The translations under genes and the position numbers were made by a program. A stretch of 64,000 bases of DNA from Pleomorphomonas koreensis DSM 23070 (GTDB lineage Bacteria; Pseudomonadota; Alphaproteobacteria; Rhizobiales; Pleomorphomonadaceae): contig NZ_AULH01000007.1 of NCBI RefSeq assembly GCF_000425185.1, positions 266,457 to 330,456 of the forward strand, in the 5' to 3' direction. Shown here piece after piece: positions 8,726 through 18,435 of this stretch. Numbering within the stretch: position 1 is the stretch's first letter; the number at the start of each line of letters is the position of its first letter. The notes under the pieces were generated by a model, which saw only the letters and a program-made list of their open reading frames with translations, had not been told where the DNA came from and made no database searches.

Positions 8726-10549
8726 TCAGGACTTGGCGTCCGCCCACCAGGCGGACGGCTGGATACCGGCGATCGACGTCGCCTCGGGCCGGCGGATGCG
8801 CACCCAGCGGGCGACGAGATCCTCGGGCAGGTGATAGAGCGGCACGCAGTAGACGCCGGAGATCAACAGGCGGTCGAGGGCGCGGACGGCGGTCTCGAAC
8901 TCTTCGCGCTCGGTGGCGGCGAGCAGCGCGTCGATCATGGCGTCGATGGCCGGGCTCGACGCGCCGGCATAGTTGAAGGTGCCCTCGGTGACCGCCGCCT
9001 TCTGCGACCAGCGATTGACCTGCTCGTTGCCGGGCGACAGCGACGCCGTCCAGATCATCTGCAGCATGTCGAAGTCGAAGGTCTTCTGGCGGTCGTAATA
9101 TTGCGTCGAATCGACGAGCCGTACAGCCATGTCGATGCCGATCAGCTTCAGCGTCGCCTGATAGGCGAGGGCGAGGCGCTCCTCGTCCGGCACCTTGGCC
9201 ATGAACTCGAAGGCGAAGGCTTGCCCGTTGGCGTCGACCAGCCGGCGGCCGTCGAGCTTCCAGCCGGCCTGGTTCATGAGATCGAGGGCGGCGCGCAGGG
9301 CCTTGCGGTCACGGCCGGAGCCGTCGCTGACCGGCGGCGCATAGGTGCCGGCCATGACCTCCGGCAGCACCAGATCCTGGTAGGGAGCGAGCAGCGCCTT
9401 CTCGGCCTCGGAGGCCGGGACGCCGAGCGCCGACAGGCTGGAGCCCTCGAAATAGGAGCCGGTGCGGGCATAGGCGCCGTAGTAGAGCGTGCGGTTGACC
9501 GCCTCGAAGTCGAACAGCAGCGTCAGCGCCTGCCGTACGCGGATATCCTTGAACAGCTCGCGGCGGGTGTTGAAGACGAAGCCGGTCATGCCCTTGGGCG
9601 TGCCGGTCTTCACCTTCTCCATGACGACGCGGCCGTCGCGCACGGCCGGGAAATCGTAGGCCTTGGCCCAGTGGCCGGGGTCGCTGTCCATGTAGAGGTC
9701 GAAGGTGCCGGTCTTGAAGGCCTCGAAATAGGCGGTGGCGTCCTTGAAATACTCGATGCGGATCTCGTCGAAATTGTCGAGGCCACGCTTGATCGGCAGA
9801 TCCTTGGCCCAGTAGTCCGGGTTGCGCTTCAGCACCACCTGCCGGCCCTCGTCGATGCTGTCGATCACGTAGGGGCCGGAGCCGAGGAGCGGCTTCATCG
9901 ACGACTGGTCGAAGGTGGCGGCGTCGATGGCGTGGCGGGGCAGGATCGGCGTGAAGCCGCCGATCAACAGCGGCAGCTCGCGGTCGGCGCCGTCGGCGAA
10001 GGAGAAGCGCAGCGTGCGCTCGCCGACGCGGTCGACCGACACCACCTTGTCGAAGCGGCGCTTGTAGACCGGCCGGCCCTTGTTCTTCAGGAGATCGACG
10101 GTGAACAGCACGTCGTCGACGGTCACCGGCTGGCCGTCGGAGAAGGCGGCGCGCGGGTTCAGCGTGAACTCGACCCAGGCCCGGTCGGCCGGCATCTCGA
10201 CACCCTCGGCGAGAAGGCCGTAGAGCGAGAAGGCCTCGTCGGCCGAGCGCTGCAGCAGCGTGTCCCAGACGTTGTTGCCGTAGAGCGTGTCGGAGAGGCC
10301 GCGCGGCGCGTTGCCCTTGACGATGAACGGGTTGAGGCTGTCGAAGGAGCCGGGGAAGCCGAGGGCGAAGGTGCCGCCCTTCGGCGCGTCCGGATCGGCA
10401 TAGGGCAGGTGCGGAAAATCGGCCGGCAGGGCCGGTATGCCATGCATGGCAATGCCATGGGTCGGCGCGGCGCGGGCCGGCAGCGACAGCAGGAGGCCGG
10501 CGCCGACGGTGCCAAGACAGAAGACGCGGCGGGTGATGACGCAGGACAT
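8726..10549 (-). CDS. Peptide/nickel-type ABC transporter substrate-binding protein, family 5 (YejA-like)
   Basis: This 607-residue periplasmic protein belongs to the SBP_bac_5 family; its length and opening (GIAMHGIPALPADFPHLPYADPDAPKGG, then FDSLNPF) match the YejA branch, which binds oligopeptides or microcin C-like compounds. A signal peptide spans about residues 1-27 (RRVFCLGTVGAGLLLSLPARA-A). Typical landmarks follow: VEFTLNPRAAFSDGQPVTVDDVLFT, GSGPYVI, RNPDYW and NTRRELFKDIRVRQALTLLFDFE. No permease or ATPase genes of the cognate transporter are adjacent, which is unusual for yejA, so it may feed a transporter encoded elsewhere. The degenerate adenylate-forming gene follows on the same strand. 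Confidence 0.9.
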   Translation of the reverse strand: MSCVITRRVFCLGTVGAGLLLSLPARAAPTHGIAMHGIPALPADFPHLPYADPDAPKGGTFALGFPGSFDSLNPFIVKGNAPRGLSDTLYGNNVWDTLLQRSADEAFSLYGLLAEGVEMPADRAWVEFTLNPRAAFSDGQPVTVDDVLFTVDLLKNKGRPVYKRRFDKVVSVDRVGERTLRFSFADGADRELPLLIGGFTPILPRHAIDAATFDQSSMKPLLGSGPYVIDSIDEGRQVVLKRNPDYWAKDLPIKRGLDNFDEIRIEYFKDATAYFEAFKTGTFDLYMDSDPGHWAKAYDFPAVRDGRVVMEKVKTGTPKGMTGFVFNTRRELFKDIRVRQALTLLFDFEAVNRTLYYGAYARTGSYFEGSSLSALGVPASEAEKALLAPYQDLVLPEVMAGTYAPPVSDGSGRDRKALRAALDLMNQAGWKLDGRRLVDANGQAFAFEFMAKVPDEERLALAYQATLKLIGIDMAVRLVDSTQYYDRQKTFDFDMLQMIWTASLSPGNEQVNRWSQKAAVTEGTFNYAGASSPAIDAMIDALLAATEREEFETAVRALDRLLISGVYCVPLYHLPEDLVARWVRIRRPEATSIAGIQPSAWWADAKS

Positions 10550-10910
10550 GAACCGGGGTTCCGTTCGGACGCGAATCTTTCCGGAACGTTAACACGTCCA
10601 TCCCCGCTTGGAGCCGTCAATTTTGGCCGGCCGGCCGCCGGTCCACCGCCGGAACGCTTCGCCGGCCGACGAATTTCCGGCCGGGGACGCGGGGCCACCG
10701 TGTTGCCCAAATTTGCCGTCATCGGGTTCTCCGAGCGCCCAAGGCGCGGGCAGGGTGAGCCCCGCGCGCCGCAGGGCGGAGAAAAGTCACTTTCGGCAGG
10801 CTTCCGGGGTTCGGATTGCGCGAAGCGCTGTTGACAAGTCGATCGAAATCAGACGATCGGTAGCGCCAATGGCGTGTGCTAGAGATCGACGCATGCAAAG
10901 GATTGGGCGA
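10550..10910. other. Divergent intergenic region between the YejA-like gene and ialB
   Basis: These 361 bases separate two genes transcribed away from each other and must hold both promoters. A TTGACA at 10831-10836 points towards ialB, but the expected -10 region shows only weak similarity. The first 200 bases contain GC-rich repeats (GGCCGGCCGGCC, CCGGCCGGGG) without a clear protein. No gene is supported here. Confidence 0.5.
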
Positions 10911-11591
10911 ATGGCAACGGTTACTTCCCTCAGGACCATGGTCTTTCTGGCGGCGCTGGCGCTGCCCGCGGCCACCGCGCTGGCGCAGGACAAGCCGGCC
11001 GCTCCGGCCGACGCGGCTCCCGCCGACAACGCCGCTTCGGCGCCGAGCGACGATGCCAACAATCCCTGGAACAAGCTCTGCGGCCAGGACGCCCGCACCA
11101 AGAAGCAGGTCTGCTTTACCGTGCGCGAGCTGCGTACCGACAGCGGCCAGTTCCTGGCCTCGGCCGGCGTGCGCGAGGTGGACGGCGAGACGCGCAAGAT
11201 CCTGCTGGTGCAGACGCCGGTCGGCATGCTGATCCAGCCGGGCATCCGCGTGCAGGTCGATCAGAACACCCAGGTGCCGGGCAAGTACACCATCTGCATG
11301 CCCAATGCCTGCTTCGCCGAGATCCCGATCACCGACGACTTCACCGCCTCGATGAAGAAGGGCAAGGACCTGATCATCACCACGCAGAATCAGCAGGCCA
11401 AGGCGCTGAACTTCCCGATCTCGCTGACCGGCTTCACGGCGTCCTACGCCGGTCCGGCGATCGACACGGCGGCGCTGCAGCGCCAGCGCGAACAGCTCGC
11501 CTCCGAGGTGCAGCGCAAGGCCAAGGAAGCGCAGCAGAAGCTGCTCGACGCGCAGAACGCCGCCTCCGGCGCCGGTGCCGCCAAGCCCTGA
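10911..11591 (+). CDS. Invasion-associated locus B (IalB) family protein
   Basis: This 226-residue exported protein starts at the ATG at 10911, with AAAGGA at 10897-10902; an in-frame ATG at 10893 is less likely. A signal peptide spans about residues 1-25 (FLAALALPAATALA-QD), followed by a Pro/Ala/Asp linker and the IalB domain from about residue 53: WNKLCGQDARTKKQVCFTVREL, VQTPVGMLIQPGIRVQVD, GKYTICMPNACFAEIPI. Four cysteines are placed as two pairs, as in the family. The C-terminal 45 residues are a charged helix (QRQREQLASEVQRKAKEAQQK). IalB was named in Bartonella, where it aids erythrocyte entry; in free-living relatives its role is unknown, so the name does not imply virulence. Confidence 0.88.
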   Translation: MATVTSLRTMVFLAALALPAATALAQDKPAAPADAAPADNAASAPSDDANNPWNKLCGQDARTKKQVCFTVRELRTDSGQFLASAGVREVDGETRKILLVQTPVGMLIQPGIRVQVDQNTQVPGKYTICMPNACFAEIPITDDFTASMKKGKDLIITTQNQQAKALNFPISLTGFTASYAGPAIDTAALQRQREQLASEVQRKAKEAQQKLLDAQNAASGAGAAKP

Positions 11592-11618
11592 GCTTCAGGG
11601 GCCCATTGAAGACATTCG

Positions 11619-11651
11619 AGCCCGGCCGGGGAAACCCGGCCGGGCTTTTTC
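11619..11651 (+). terminator. Rho-independent terminator after ialB
   Basis: A 12-bp perfect stem (AGCCCGGCCGGG at 11619-11630 and its complement at 11635-11646) with a GAAA tetraloop is followed by a TTTTT run. It is 27 bases past the ialB stop. Confidence 0.9.
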
Positions 11652-11748
11652 ATGCCGGGCTTTCCGGCGAGAGCGGCTGGCGGCCGCCGCCGGCTTGCAG
11701 GCCCGGCGGCGACCGCGCCATTTGCCGGCGACGGGGCTGTGCGCCGGC

Positions 11749-13191
11749 TCAGCTTATGCCGAGGGCATCCCTGACGCCCGCCGCGTAGGCCGGATCGACC
11801 TTGGCGAAATGGCCGAGCTGGCGGTCGACGATGTCGCGCGGCACGCCGGCCATGGCGGCGGCGATGTTCTGGAGCAGGCGCTGGCGCTGCCCGTCGTCGA
11901 ACAGGCGGAACAGAGCGGCGGCCTGGCCGTAGTCGTCGTTGCCCTCGCGATGGTCGTAGCGGTCGGCGTCGCCGGAGATGCGCAGCGGCGGCTCGCGGAA
12001 CTCCGGCGCCTGACGCGGCCCGCCGAAGCTGTTCGGCTCGTAGTAGGCGTCCGGATTGGGCTTGTTGGGCATGAAGTTCATGGCGCCGTCCTTGTGGTAG
12101 TGGTGGACGGGGCATTTCGGCGCGTTGACCGGCAGCGCCTCGTAGTGGGTGCCGAGCCGGTGGCGGTGGGCGTCGGCATAGGAGAACAGGCGGGCCTGCA
12201 ACATCTTGTCGGGCGAGAAGCCGACGCCGGGCACGATGTTGGACGGCGAGAAGGCGGCCTGCTCGATCTCGTTGAAATAGTTGTCGGCGTTGCGGTTGAG
12301 TTCGAGGATGCCGACCTCAATCAGCGGATAGTCGGCGTGCGGCCAGACCTTGGTCAGGTCGAACGGGTTGTAGGGCGTCGTCTCGGCTTCCAGCTCGGGC
12401 ATGATCTGCACATAGAAGCGCCAGCGCGGATAGTCGCCGGCCTCGATGGCGCCGAACAGGTCCTCCTGCGTCGATTCGCGCGTCCGGCCGACCACCTCGG
12501 CCGCCTCGGCGTTGGTGTAGTGGCGGTGGCCCTGCATCGTCTTGAAGTGGAACTTGACCCAGAAGCGCTCGCCGTCCGCGTTGATGAAGGAATAGGTGTG
12601 CGAGCCGAAGCCGTCGATATGGCGGACGTCGGTCGGCAGGCCGCGGTCGGAGAACAGGATGGTCACCTGGTGAATGCTCTCCGGGCTGAGCGACCAGAAG
12701 TCCCACATGGCGGTGGCCGAGCGGAGGTTGGTCTTCGGATGGCGCTTCTGGGTGTGGATGAAGTCCGGGAACTTCAGCGGATCACGGACGAAGAACACCG
12801 GCGTGTTGTTGCCGACGAGGTCCCAGTTGCCTTCCTCGGTGTAGAACTTCAGCGCGAAGCCGCGCACGTCGCGCTCGGCATCGGCGGCGCCCAGCTCACC
12901 GGCCACCGTCGAGAAGCGCATCAGCAGCGGCGTCTTCTTGCCGACCTCGGAGAACGGTCTGGCGCGCGTGTAGCGGGTGATGTCCTGCGTCACCGTCAGT
13001 TCGCCGAAGGCGCCCCAGCCCTTGGCGTGGACGACGCGCTCGGGAATGCGCTCGCGATTCTGGTGGGCAAGCTTCTCGATCAGCTGCCAGTCCTGCATCA
13101 GCACCGGGCCGCGCAAGCCGGCGGTCAACGAATTCTGGTTGTCGGCGATCGGGCTGCCGGCGGTGGTGGTCTGGATCGGTCTGTCGGTCAA
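11749..13191 (-). CDS. katA: Monofunctional heme catalase (small-subunit, clade 3 type)
   Basis: Catalase converts hydrogen peroxide to water and oxygen in the cytoplasm or periplasm. The chosen start is TTG at 13191, because GGGAGA lies about 6 bases upstream and it gives the usual catalase opening ([21 protein letters not shown]); this makes 480 residues, normal for small-subunit catalases. The catalytic His is in [12 protein letters not shown], the distal Asn in [11 protein letters not shown], and the heme-ligand Tyr in [14 protein letters not shown]. The gene is divergent from oxyR (13319), an arrangement in which OxyR normally activates katA on peroxide stress. A reading from ATG 13266 adds an Arg/Cys-rich tail and is not supported. 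Confidence 0.96.
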   Translation of the reverse strand: MTDRPIQTTTAGSPIADNQNSLTAGLRGPVLMQDWQLIEKLAHQNRERIPERVVHAKGWGAFGELTVTQDITRYTRARPFSEVGKKTPLLMRFSTVAGELGAADAERDVRGFALKFYTEEGNWDLVGNNTPVFFVRDPLKFPDFIHTQKRHPKTNLRSATAMWDFWSLSPESIHQVTILFSDRGLPTDVRHIDGFGSHTYSFINADGERFWVKFHFKTMQGHRHYTNAEAAEVVGRTRESTQEDLFGAIEAGDYPRWRFYVQIMPELEAETTPYNPFDLTKVWPHADYPLIEVGILELNRNADNYFNEIEQAAFSPSNIVPGVGFSPDKMLQARLFSYADAHRHRLGTHYEALPVNAPKCPVHHYHKDGAMNFMPNKPNPDAYYEPNSFGGPRQAPEFREPPLRISGDADRYDHREGNDDYGQAAALFRLFDDGQRQRLLQNIAAAMAGVPRDIVDRQLGHFAKVDPAYAAGVRDALGIS

Positions 13192-13305
13192 GGCGGGTCT
13201 CCCTGCATGAGAACGGACGCGGCGCCGGCAGGCCGGCATCGCCTCTCCGCATCGACATGACGGCATTTCTTAGAATCATTCCAATTGCATTATCCGACCA
13301 GGCTG

Positions 13306-13320
13306 ATAGGATTTTCCTAT
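13306..13320. promoter_or_regulatory. Candidate OxyR operator overlapping the oxyR start
   Basis: ATAGGA-TTT-TCCTAT is a perfect 6-bp inverted repeat with ATAG/CTAT outer bases, the half-site pattern used by OxyR tetramers. It covers the first two bases of the oxyR start codon (ATG at 13319), so bound OxyR would block its own expression and could also act on the katA promoter in the 127-bp intergenic region. A full site needs a second ATAG/CTAT unit, which I do not see clearly. Confidence 0.5.
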
Positions 13321-14233
13321 GAGGATCACCCTGCGCCAGCTCCGCTATCTCGACGCGCTCGCCGCCGAGGGGCATTTCGGCCGTGCCGCCGAGCGGGTTT
13401 CGGTCAGCCAGCCGGCGCTGTCGGCGCAGATCCGCGAGCTTGAGGAGGCGCTCGGCTGTCCCCTGGTCGAGCGTGCCGCCGCCGGCGCCCGCCTGACACC
13501 GGCCGGCGAGGCCATCGTCGGGCGTGGCCGCCGCATTCTCGCCGAGGTGGGCGACCTCGAGGCTTATGCCCGCGCCGCCGCAGACCCGGCCACCGGCGCG
13601 CTGAAGCTAGGCATCATCCCGTCGATCGGTCCCTATCTCTTGCCGAAGCTGCTGCCGGCCATCGCCGACGCCTTCCCGGCGCTCAGGGTCGGCGTACGCG
13701 AGACGGTGACGGCGACGTTGGTCGGCGAATTGCAGGCCGGCGGCCTCGATCTGGTCATCGCCAGCCTGCCGCTCGGCGATCCGTCCTTCGTGGAAGTGCC
13801 GGCATTCGCCGATGCCTTCCTGCTGGCGACGCCGGCGACGGGGCCGCTGTCGCTCGGCGCCTTCGACAGCGCCGCCGACATCCCGACCGAGGCGCTGCTG
13901 CTGCTCGAGGACGGCCATTGCCTGCGCGACCAGACGCTGGCCTCCTGCGGCGCCCTCGACGCCCGCCGGCTGACGCGGGCCGGCGTCACCTCGCTCGCCA
14001 CCATCCTGCAACTGGTGGCGGCGGGGCAGGGGATCACGCTGTTGCCGGAGCTGTTTCTCGCCGCGACGCCGCTCGACGCCGACCGGGTGCGCCTGCGCCG
14101 GCTGTCGCGGCCCGAGCCGCACCGCACCATCGGCCTCGCCTGGCGCCGCACCAGCCCGCTCGCTCCGCTCTGCGAGCGAATCGCCGGCCTGATGCCGGGG
14201 CTGAAGCCGGCCGCCGACCGCCTGCCGGCATGA
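13319..14233 (+). CDS. oxyR: Hydrogen peroxide-sensing LysR-type regulator OxyR
   Basis: This 304-residue LysR-family regulator has a textbook N-terminal winged helix (LRQLRYLDALAAEGHFGRAAERVSVSQPALSAQIRELEE) and a C-terminal type II sensor domain. The redox pair is present: Cys201 in GHCLRDQ and Cys210 in ASCGAL, 9 residues apart as in E. coli OxyR (199/208). Peroxide oxidises these to a disulfide, which switches the protein to an activator. It is transcribed away from katA, its expected main target, and the palindrome on its start codon suggests autoregulation. The GHCLRDQ motif separates OxyR from other LysR proteins. Confidence 0.94.
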   Translation: MRITLRQLRYLDALAAEGHFGRAAERVSVSQPALSAQIRELEEALGCPLVERAAAGARLTPAGEAIVGRGRRILAEVGDLEAYARAAADPATGALKLGIIPSIGPYLLPKLLPAIADAFPALRVGVRETVTATLVGELQAGGLDLVIASLPLGDPSFVEVPAFADAFLLATPATGPLSLGAFDSAADIPTEALLLLEDGHCLRDQTLASCGALDARRLTRAGVTSLATILQLVAAGQGITLLPELFLAATPLDADRVRLRRLSRPEPHRTIGLAWRRTSPLAPLCERIAGLMPGLKPAADRLPA

Positions 14234-14259
14234 AAAAAGCCGGCCCCGTGGGGCCGGCC
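14232..14259 (-). terminator. Rho-independent terminator of the peroxidase gene
   Basis: On the minus strand a GC-rich stem (GGCCGGCCCC...GGGGCCGGC) is followed by TTTTTT (14232-14237). It lies 30 bases past the end of the peroxidase C-terminal fragment, the original 3' end of that gene, and just after the convergent oxyR stop. Confidence 0.75.
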
Positions 14260-14288
14260 GTGAGGCAATCGATCATCGCGATGGCAGA

Positions 14289-14998
14289 TTACTTGGCGAT
14301 GACCTCGGCGGTCGGCCGCGGCGTGGTCGCCGTCTCCGGCGGCAGCACCGGGTATTCGACCGGACGCAGCTCGCCGGTCAGCGCCGTCAGGAAGGAGGCG
14401 ATGGCCGTGGTCTCGTCGTCGTTGAGTTCGGCGCCGAGCTGGGCCGATCCCATGATGGCGACGGCCTGCTTCAGATCCCAGACCTTGCCCGAGTGGAAGT
14501 AGGGCGCGGTCAGCGCGACGTTGCGCAGCGGCGCGGCGCGGAAGACATACTCGTCGTCCGCCGTCTTGGTGACCGAGAAGCGGCCCTTGTCGCCTTCCGG
14601 CAGGACGTCCGAACCCGGCCGCTCGACGACGCCGAACGGATAGTAGTCATGGCCGCCGAAGTTGACGCCGGAATGGCAGGCCGAGCAGCCCTTTTCCATG
14701 AACAGGTTGAGGCCGGTCTTCTGCACCTCGGTCATGGCGTTGTCGTCGCCTTCGAGCCAGCGGTCGAAGGGCGAGGCCGGCGTCAGCAGCGTCACCTCGA
14801 AGGCCTCGATGGCCTTGGCGACGTTGTCGAAGGTGACGGGCGACGGATCGCCGGGGAAGGCGAGCTTGAACCAGTCGTTGTAGAGCGGCATGCTGGTCAG
14901 CGTGGCGATCACCTTGTCGGGCGTGCTCGCCATCTCGACGCCGGCCTGGATCGGGCCCTTGGCCTGGGCCTTCAGATCCTCGGCGCGGCCGTCCCAGA
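14289..14998 (-). pseudogene. ccpA: Di-heme cytochrome c peroxidase, C-terminal fragment (gene split by Mu-like element)
   Basis: This is the distal two thirds (234 codons after the junction) of a bacterial di-heme cytochrome c peroxidase, a periplasmic enzyme that reduces peroxide with electrons from cytochrome c. It resumes at WDGRAEDLKAQAKGPI, immediately after the 5-bp duplication at 14994-14998, and keeps the second heme motif CSACH, the FRAAPLRNVALTAPYFHSG region and a normal C-terminus. The N-terminal fragment is at 24504-24851. Joined without one copy of CCAGA, the two give an intact frame of 350 residues (...AQFW-DGRAEDL...). No frameshift or internal stop is present, so the disruption looks recent. 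A chance upstream reading into the element (MILRRAPFDFARYI) could give a short unsecreted product. Confidence 0.93.
14994..14998. repeat. 5-bp target-site duplication, copy 1
   Basis: CCAGA directly abuts the element end TGTAGCGC and is repeated at 24504-24508 next to the opposite end. A 5-bp duplication is what Mu-family transposition produces. On the coding strand it is TCTGG, which covers the Trp codon of the peroxidase FWDGR motif. Confidence 0.93.
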
Positions 14999-15024
14999 TG
15001 TAGCGCGCAAAATCAAATGGCGCT
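14999..15024 (+). repeat. Terminal inverted repeat of the Mu-like element (gene-end side)
   Basis: The first 26 bases match the other end (24478-24503, opposite strand) at 20 positions, including TGTA, CGCAA and ATGGC. The next bases include a second copy-like stretch (GATCACTTGGCACC at 15032-15045). Two further direct repeats, ACGCCGTTTGA near 15104 and ACGCCGTTTTGA near 15139, may be internal transposase-binding sites. No gene is seen in the 210 bases between this end and the tape-measure stop. Confidence 0.85.
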
Positions 15025-15208
15025 CTGCGCAAGATCACTTGGCACCAGATTAGGCGGCCGAATCGACCCGCTTTGGACGTCTGTTTAAACGGTCGAAAAA
15101 CGCCGTTTGAAATGGCCTCGTAAACCGGCTGCTAGAGACGCCGTTTTGAGGCTGCCGGAATGACGCTAACGGGGCTACTGATAGCACCCCGCCGGGTCAT
15201 TTCACAAC

Positions 15209-18200
15209 CTACCTTGGGATACCCCTGGAGCGCACCCCGAACTTCTGGCGCATGGCGCGATCGGCTCCGCCACCTGGCGTCGTCATCGCGTCGCCTACCG
15301 CATCCGACAGCACGAACTTTTCCTGCCGTCGACCGCGGCTGTCGCGCGTCGTCTCGTGTTCCACCCTAGAGCCGTTTGTGTTGATGATCTGGATGCTCGT
15401 CCCCGAATCCTGTCCGCCCTGGCCGTCCCACGAGGCCCGAACGCCGAGCCGGCCGGAGCGGTCCCGCGTCAGCGGGAAAATACCCTCGGGTTCGCCCGCT
15501 TCGCCCATCACGCCAGCACCCTTGGCAAAGGCGAACGTCGTGGGCGTCGAAACCACCTGGTTGGCGTAGGAATGAAGGCCACGGCCGCCCGGTATGCCGC
15601 CCAACGCATAGAGCGAGAACGCCGAGCTGTTGTCGGCACCCCAACCGCTGCCGCCGAATAGTCCGCCGATGCCCGACAACAGCGACGACCAGAACCCGCC
15701 GCCCGACGATCCGCCCGCGCTGGAAATACCGTCGAGCAATTGTCCAAGCACCGAACCCAACCCCGGAATGAACTGGTCGGCGATGCCGGCAACGCCGTTT
15801 CTGAGCACCGAGAATTCAGCGCTGAGACCGGAAACCTGTTGTTCAGCCCATCCAGTGCCGTAGGATGAGGCACTGTCCGGAATGCCGCCGGTCTTTGCGC
15901 CTTTGGCACTGCTGGCGAAGCTCTCCAGGCCCGTCGTAGCCGTACCGAGCGCCGCGTTGAACTTGTCGACGTAGGCGCTGCCAGTGGTGCCGAGAATGTC
16001 CGTTGCGGCGGCACCGGCCGCCAGAGGCCGGCCTGTGAACCATGCACTGGCCGCGTCGTTGGCATTGCCGAACCGACTGAGGTAGCCGCCGAAAATTCGG
16101 TTGAACACGGCATCCTGGGCCGAAGGATCAGCCAGGAAGGCCGATGGCGTCATGGCGTAGCCGAGCGTCTGCTGTGTCCATGGGCCGACGTTCGCCCCCA
16201 TCACGCCATAGCGACCATAGGCCCGGTCCCCCGTCGCGGTCACCGGCCCAAGTGCGCCGTAGCGCCCGCTGCTTTCAAGCTTGGCGATAGCCTCGCGGTA
16301 TTTGGCCAGAAGGTCGGACCCGCCGACCAAGCCAAGACTTGGGGAGTTTGCCGGAGTGAGATTGCCGAACAGGCCACCACCAGCGCCGACACCGCCGAAG
16401 GTCACGAACACCGGATTTGCGGCGGAAGCGCCGCGCGCGCCATCCCCCAAGAGGCCGGAAACCATCTCGCCGAACAGGCCACCGCCGGCCTCGCCGGACC
16501 GCCCGAGCAAGCCTTGTGTTAGCTGGTCGGTGATGATGTTGGATGACCAGCTCTTGAACGCGTCGCCGATCGCGTTCCAATCGCCTTCCAACGCCGATCC
16601 AAGCGCCGATTTTGTCGCCGACCGAAGGCCGTCCATGCGGCCTATGGTCTCCTGCTGCGCCTTCGCCAGCTTGTCCAGGTCGCCAGCGGCGGCACCGTAA
16701 CGGCTCCCCACCTCGGCAATGGTGCGGGCGAGTTCCGGCGTGATCTGGACGCCAGCGCGGGCATACTCGTTGTAGAGCCGCATCTGTTCGGTGAGATTGG
16801 CGGCGTCTCCGGCCGAAAGGCCAAAGGTCGCGCGCTGCAAGGCAACGGCCCGTTCAAGCTCGGAAGTCGAACGCGCGGCATCCTGAAGCGGTTGAAGCAA
16901 AGCGCGTCGGCGGGCCGTCTCAATTTCCAAAGCCTCGGCCTGCCTGTAGAGGTCGATCGCGTCCGTCGCGCCATAGGTCTTTGTGATCAGCTCGTCATAC
17001 CGGGCGGTAATCGACTTGATCGTTGCATCGAGCCCCATTAGGCCGGTGGATGCGGCGGCGCGCTGTGCCTGTTTCAGGGCTTCCGTCGCGGCCTTGAGTT
17101 CGTCCGCGCTGTAGTCGAGGGAACGGCGGGGATCGTCTTGCGGCAGGATGGAAGGCGGCAACATACCGACCGCATCGGTGCTCGCACCCATGGCGTACGG
17201 GTCGTTTTCCCGGCCGCGCCAGCGATCTGCAATCGCCCGCATCGCCGGATCGGCCATCAGGCTGGTGTTCCGGATGCGATCCAGCGCCGTTTGGGTTTCG
17301 GCCATCGCATCAGTGAGACCGAGCCAATAATCGGTGATCTCGCTGATGTTCTCGACGCCGGAGTTCTTGAGGTCGGTCAGTCCGTCGCGGAAGACGCGAA
17401 CCTGCGGATCGCTGCGCTCGATCGAGGCGGCGAACTCGTCGAAGATCGTCTTCAGCCCCTTCTCCGAGTCCGGAGCCCATGAGTTGGGATTATTGAACAG
17501 AAACAGCTCGTTTTGGATGTCCGCCGCCTGCTTCTGCAGATCCTCCCGAAGGCTTTTGACGTTGAGCTTGCTCTGGGCGGCCAGAACGTTGGCCGTGTCC
17601 TGGGCGTAGCCCTGGGCGGCATCCCCCGCGCCCTTGAAGCGTTTGGCGATCTCCGACACCAGATCGGCTTGCCGTTTCAGATCATCTTCCAGGCTGTCAG
17701 CGCCGGAGTTCCACGACGCAAAGAACTGGATAGCCGCCGCGCCGGCAGCCGTCAGGCCCACGGTTGCAAGCGAAAGCGGCGAAAGCAGCCCGACGAAAGC
17801 CGCGCCGAGACCTGCAATGGGCCGCTCCATGGTGGAAAGTACACTCGACAGCTGCGCGCCCTGCTGAAGGCCGATCATCAGGGGATTCATCCCCATGGCG
17901 GCTGTGACGCCGATATCCTGAAACTGCGCGGCAATGTTGGCAGTCTGGAAGGCACCGGCTGAGCCGTAGGTCGGTCCGAGCGGGTTGATTGTTGCCTGCT
18001 GTCGGAGCGCCAGGTTGCGCCCTTTGATGGCGTCGATCGACGCCAAGGTTGCCTGCCGATGCCGGGAAAGCGCGGCTGTCATTTCATCCGTCGAAAGCGC
18101 ACCCATGGCGTGCGCCGTGCGGATTTCGACCTGAGCGGACTTGTAAGATTGGATGGCGGCGAACACCGGATTGTACTTGGCCCTGAGGTTGTCGAGCGCC

Positions 18201-18421
18201 ATACCCTCGGAGGCAAGAATTCCAGTCCACAGCTTGGCTTTCTCGTTGGCGGCCGTGTCATGTAGGCCACCGAGCGCGCCATCAAGGGTCTGCACCTTGG
18301 GCGTTGCCTGTCCGGCCGCCTCGCCGATCGACTGAACCGCCTGCCGCGCCTCGCTCGCTCCTGCCTTGGCGCGGGCGGCGTCGAGGTCGACGCCGATGGA
18401 TACCCTGAAATTCTGTGCCAT
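15209..18421 (-). CDS. Phage tail length tape-measure protein
   Basis: This 1070-residue protein sets tail length and fills the tail tube in long-tailed phages. It opens with MAQNFRVSIGVDLDAARAKAG, has long helical, Ala/Gln-rich stretches, and contains a hydrophobic segment about residues 200-245 (FVGLLSPLSLATVGLTAAGAAAI) typical of these proteins. About residues 705-800 resemble a lytic-transglycosylase-like domain (EAIAKLESSGRYGALGP...YGRYGVMG...SAFLADPSAQDAVF), which locally opens peptidoglycan. The C-terminus is Gly-rich with a GEAGEPEGIFPLTRDRSGRLGV motif common in lambda-like tape measures. The gene is uninterrupted. A strong terminator sits just upstream, between it and gpT, so it needs its own promoter or readthrough. 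No other tail gene is in the element. Confidence 0.88.
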   Translation of the reverse strand: MAQNFRVSIGVDLDAARAKAGASEARQAVQSIGEAAGQATPKVQTLDGALGGLHDTAANEKAKLWTGILASEGMALDNLRAKYNPVFAAIQSYKSAQVEIRTAHAMGALSTDEMTAALSRHRQATLASIDAIKGRNLALRQQATINPLGPTYGSAGAFQTANIAAQFQDIGVTAAMGMNPLMIGLQQGAQLSSVLSTMERPIAGLGAAFVGLLSPLSLATVGLTAAGAAAIQFFASWNSGADSLEDDLKRQADLVSEIAKRFKGAGDAAQGYAQDTANVLAAQSKLNVKSLREDLQKQAADIQNELFLFNNPNSWAPDSEKGLKTIFDEFAASIERSDPQVRVFRDGLTDLKNSGVENISEITDYWLGLTDAMAETQTALDRIRNTSLMADPAMRAIADRWRGRENDPYAMGASTDAVGMLPPSILPQDDPRRSLDYSADELKAATEALKQAQRAAASTGLMGLDATIKSITARYDELITKTYGATDAIDLYRQAEALEIETARRRALLQPLQDAARSTSELERAVALQRATFGLSAGDAANLTEQMRLYNEYARAGVQITPELARTIAEVGSRYGAAAGDLDKLAKAQQETIGRMDGLRSATKSALGSALEGDWNAIGDAFKSWSSNIITDQLTQGLLGRSGEAGGGLFGEMVSGLLGDGARGASAANPVFVTFGGVGAGGGLFGNLTPANSPSLGLVGGSDLLAKYREAIAKLESSGRYGALGPVTATGDRAYGRYGVMGANVGPWTQQTLGYAMTPSAFLADPSAQDAVFNRIFGGYLSRFGNANDAASAWFTGRPLAAGAAATDILGTTGSAYVDKFNAALGTATTGLESFASSAKGAKTGGIPDSASSYGTGWAEQQVSGLSAEFSVLRNGVAGIADQFIPGLGSVLGQLLDGISSAGGSSGGGFWSSLLSGIGGLFGGSGWGADNSSAFSLYALGGIPGGRGLHSYANQVVSTPTTFAFAKGAGVMGEAGEPEGIFPLTRDRSGRLGVRASWDGQGGQDSGTSIQIINTNGSRVEHETTRDSRGRRQEKFVLSDAVGDAMTTPGGGADRAMRQKFGVRSRGIPR

Positions 18422-18435
18422 GGCGCTAACCCCTC

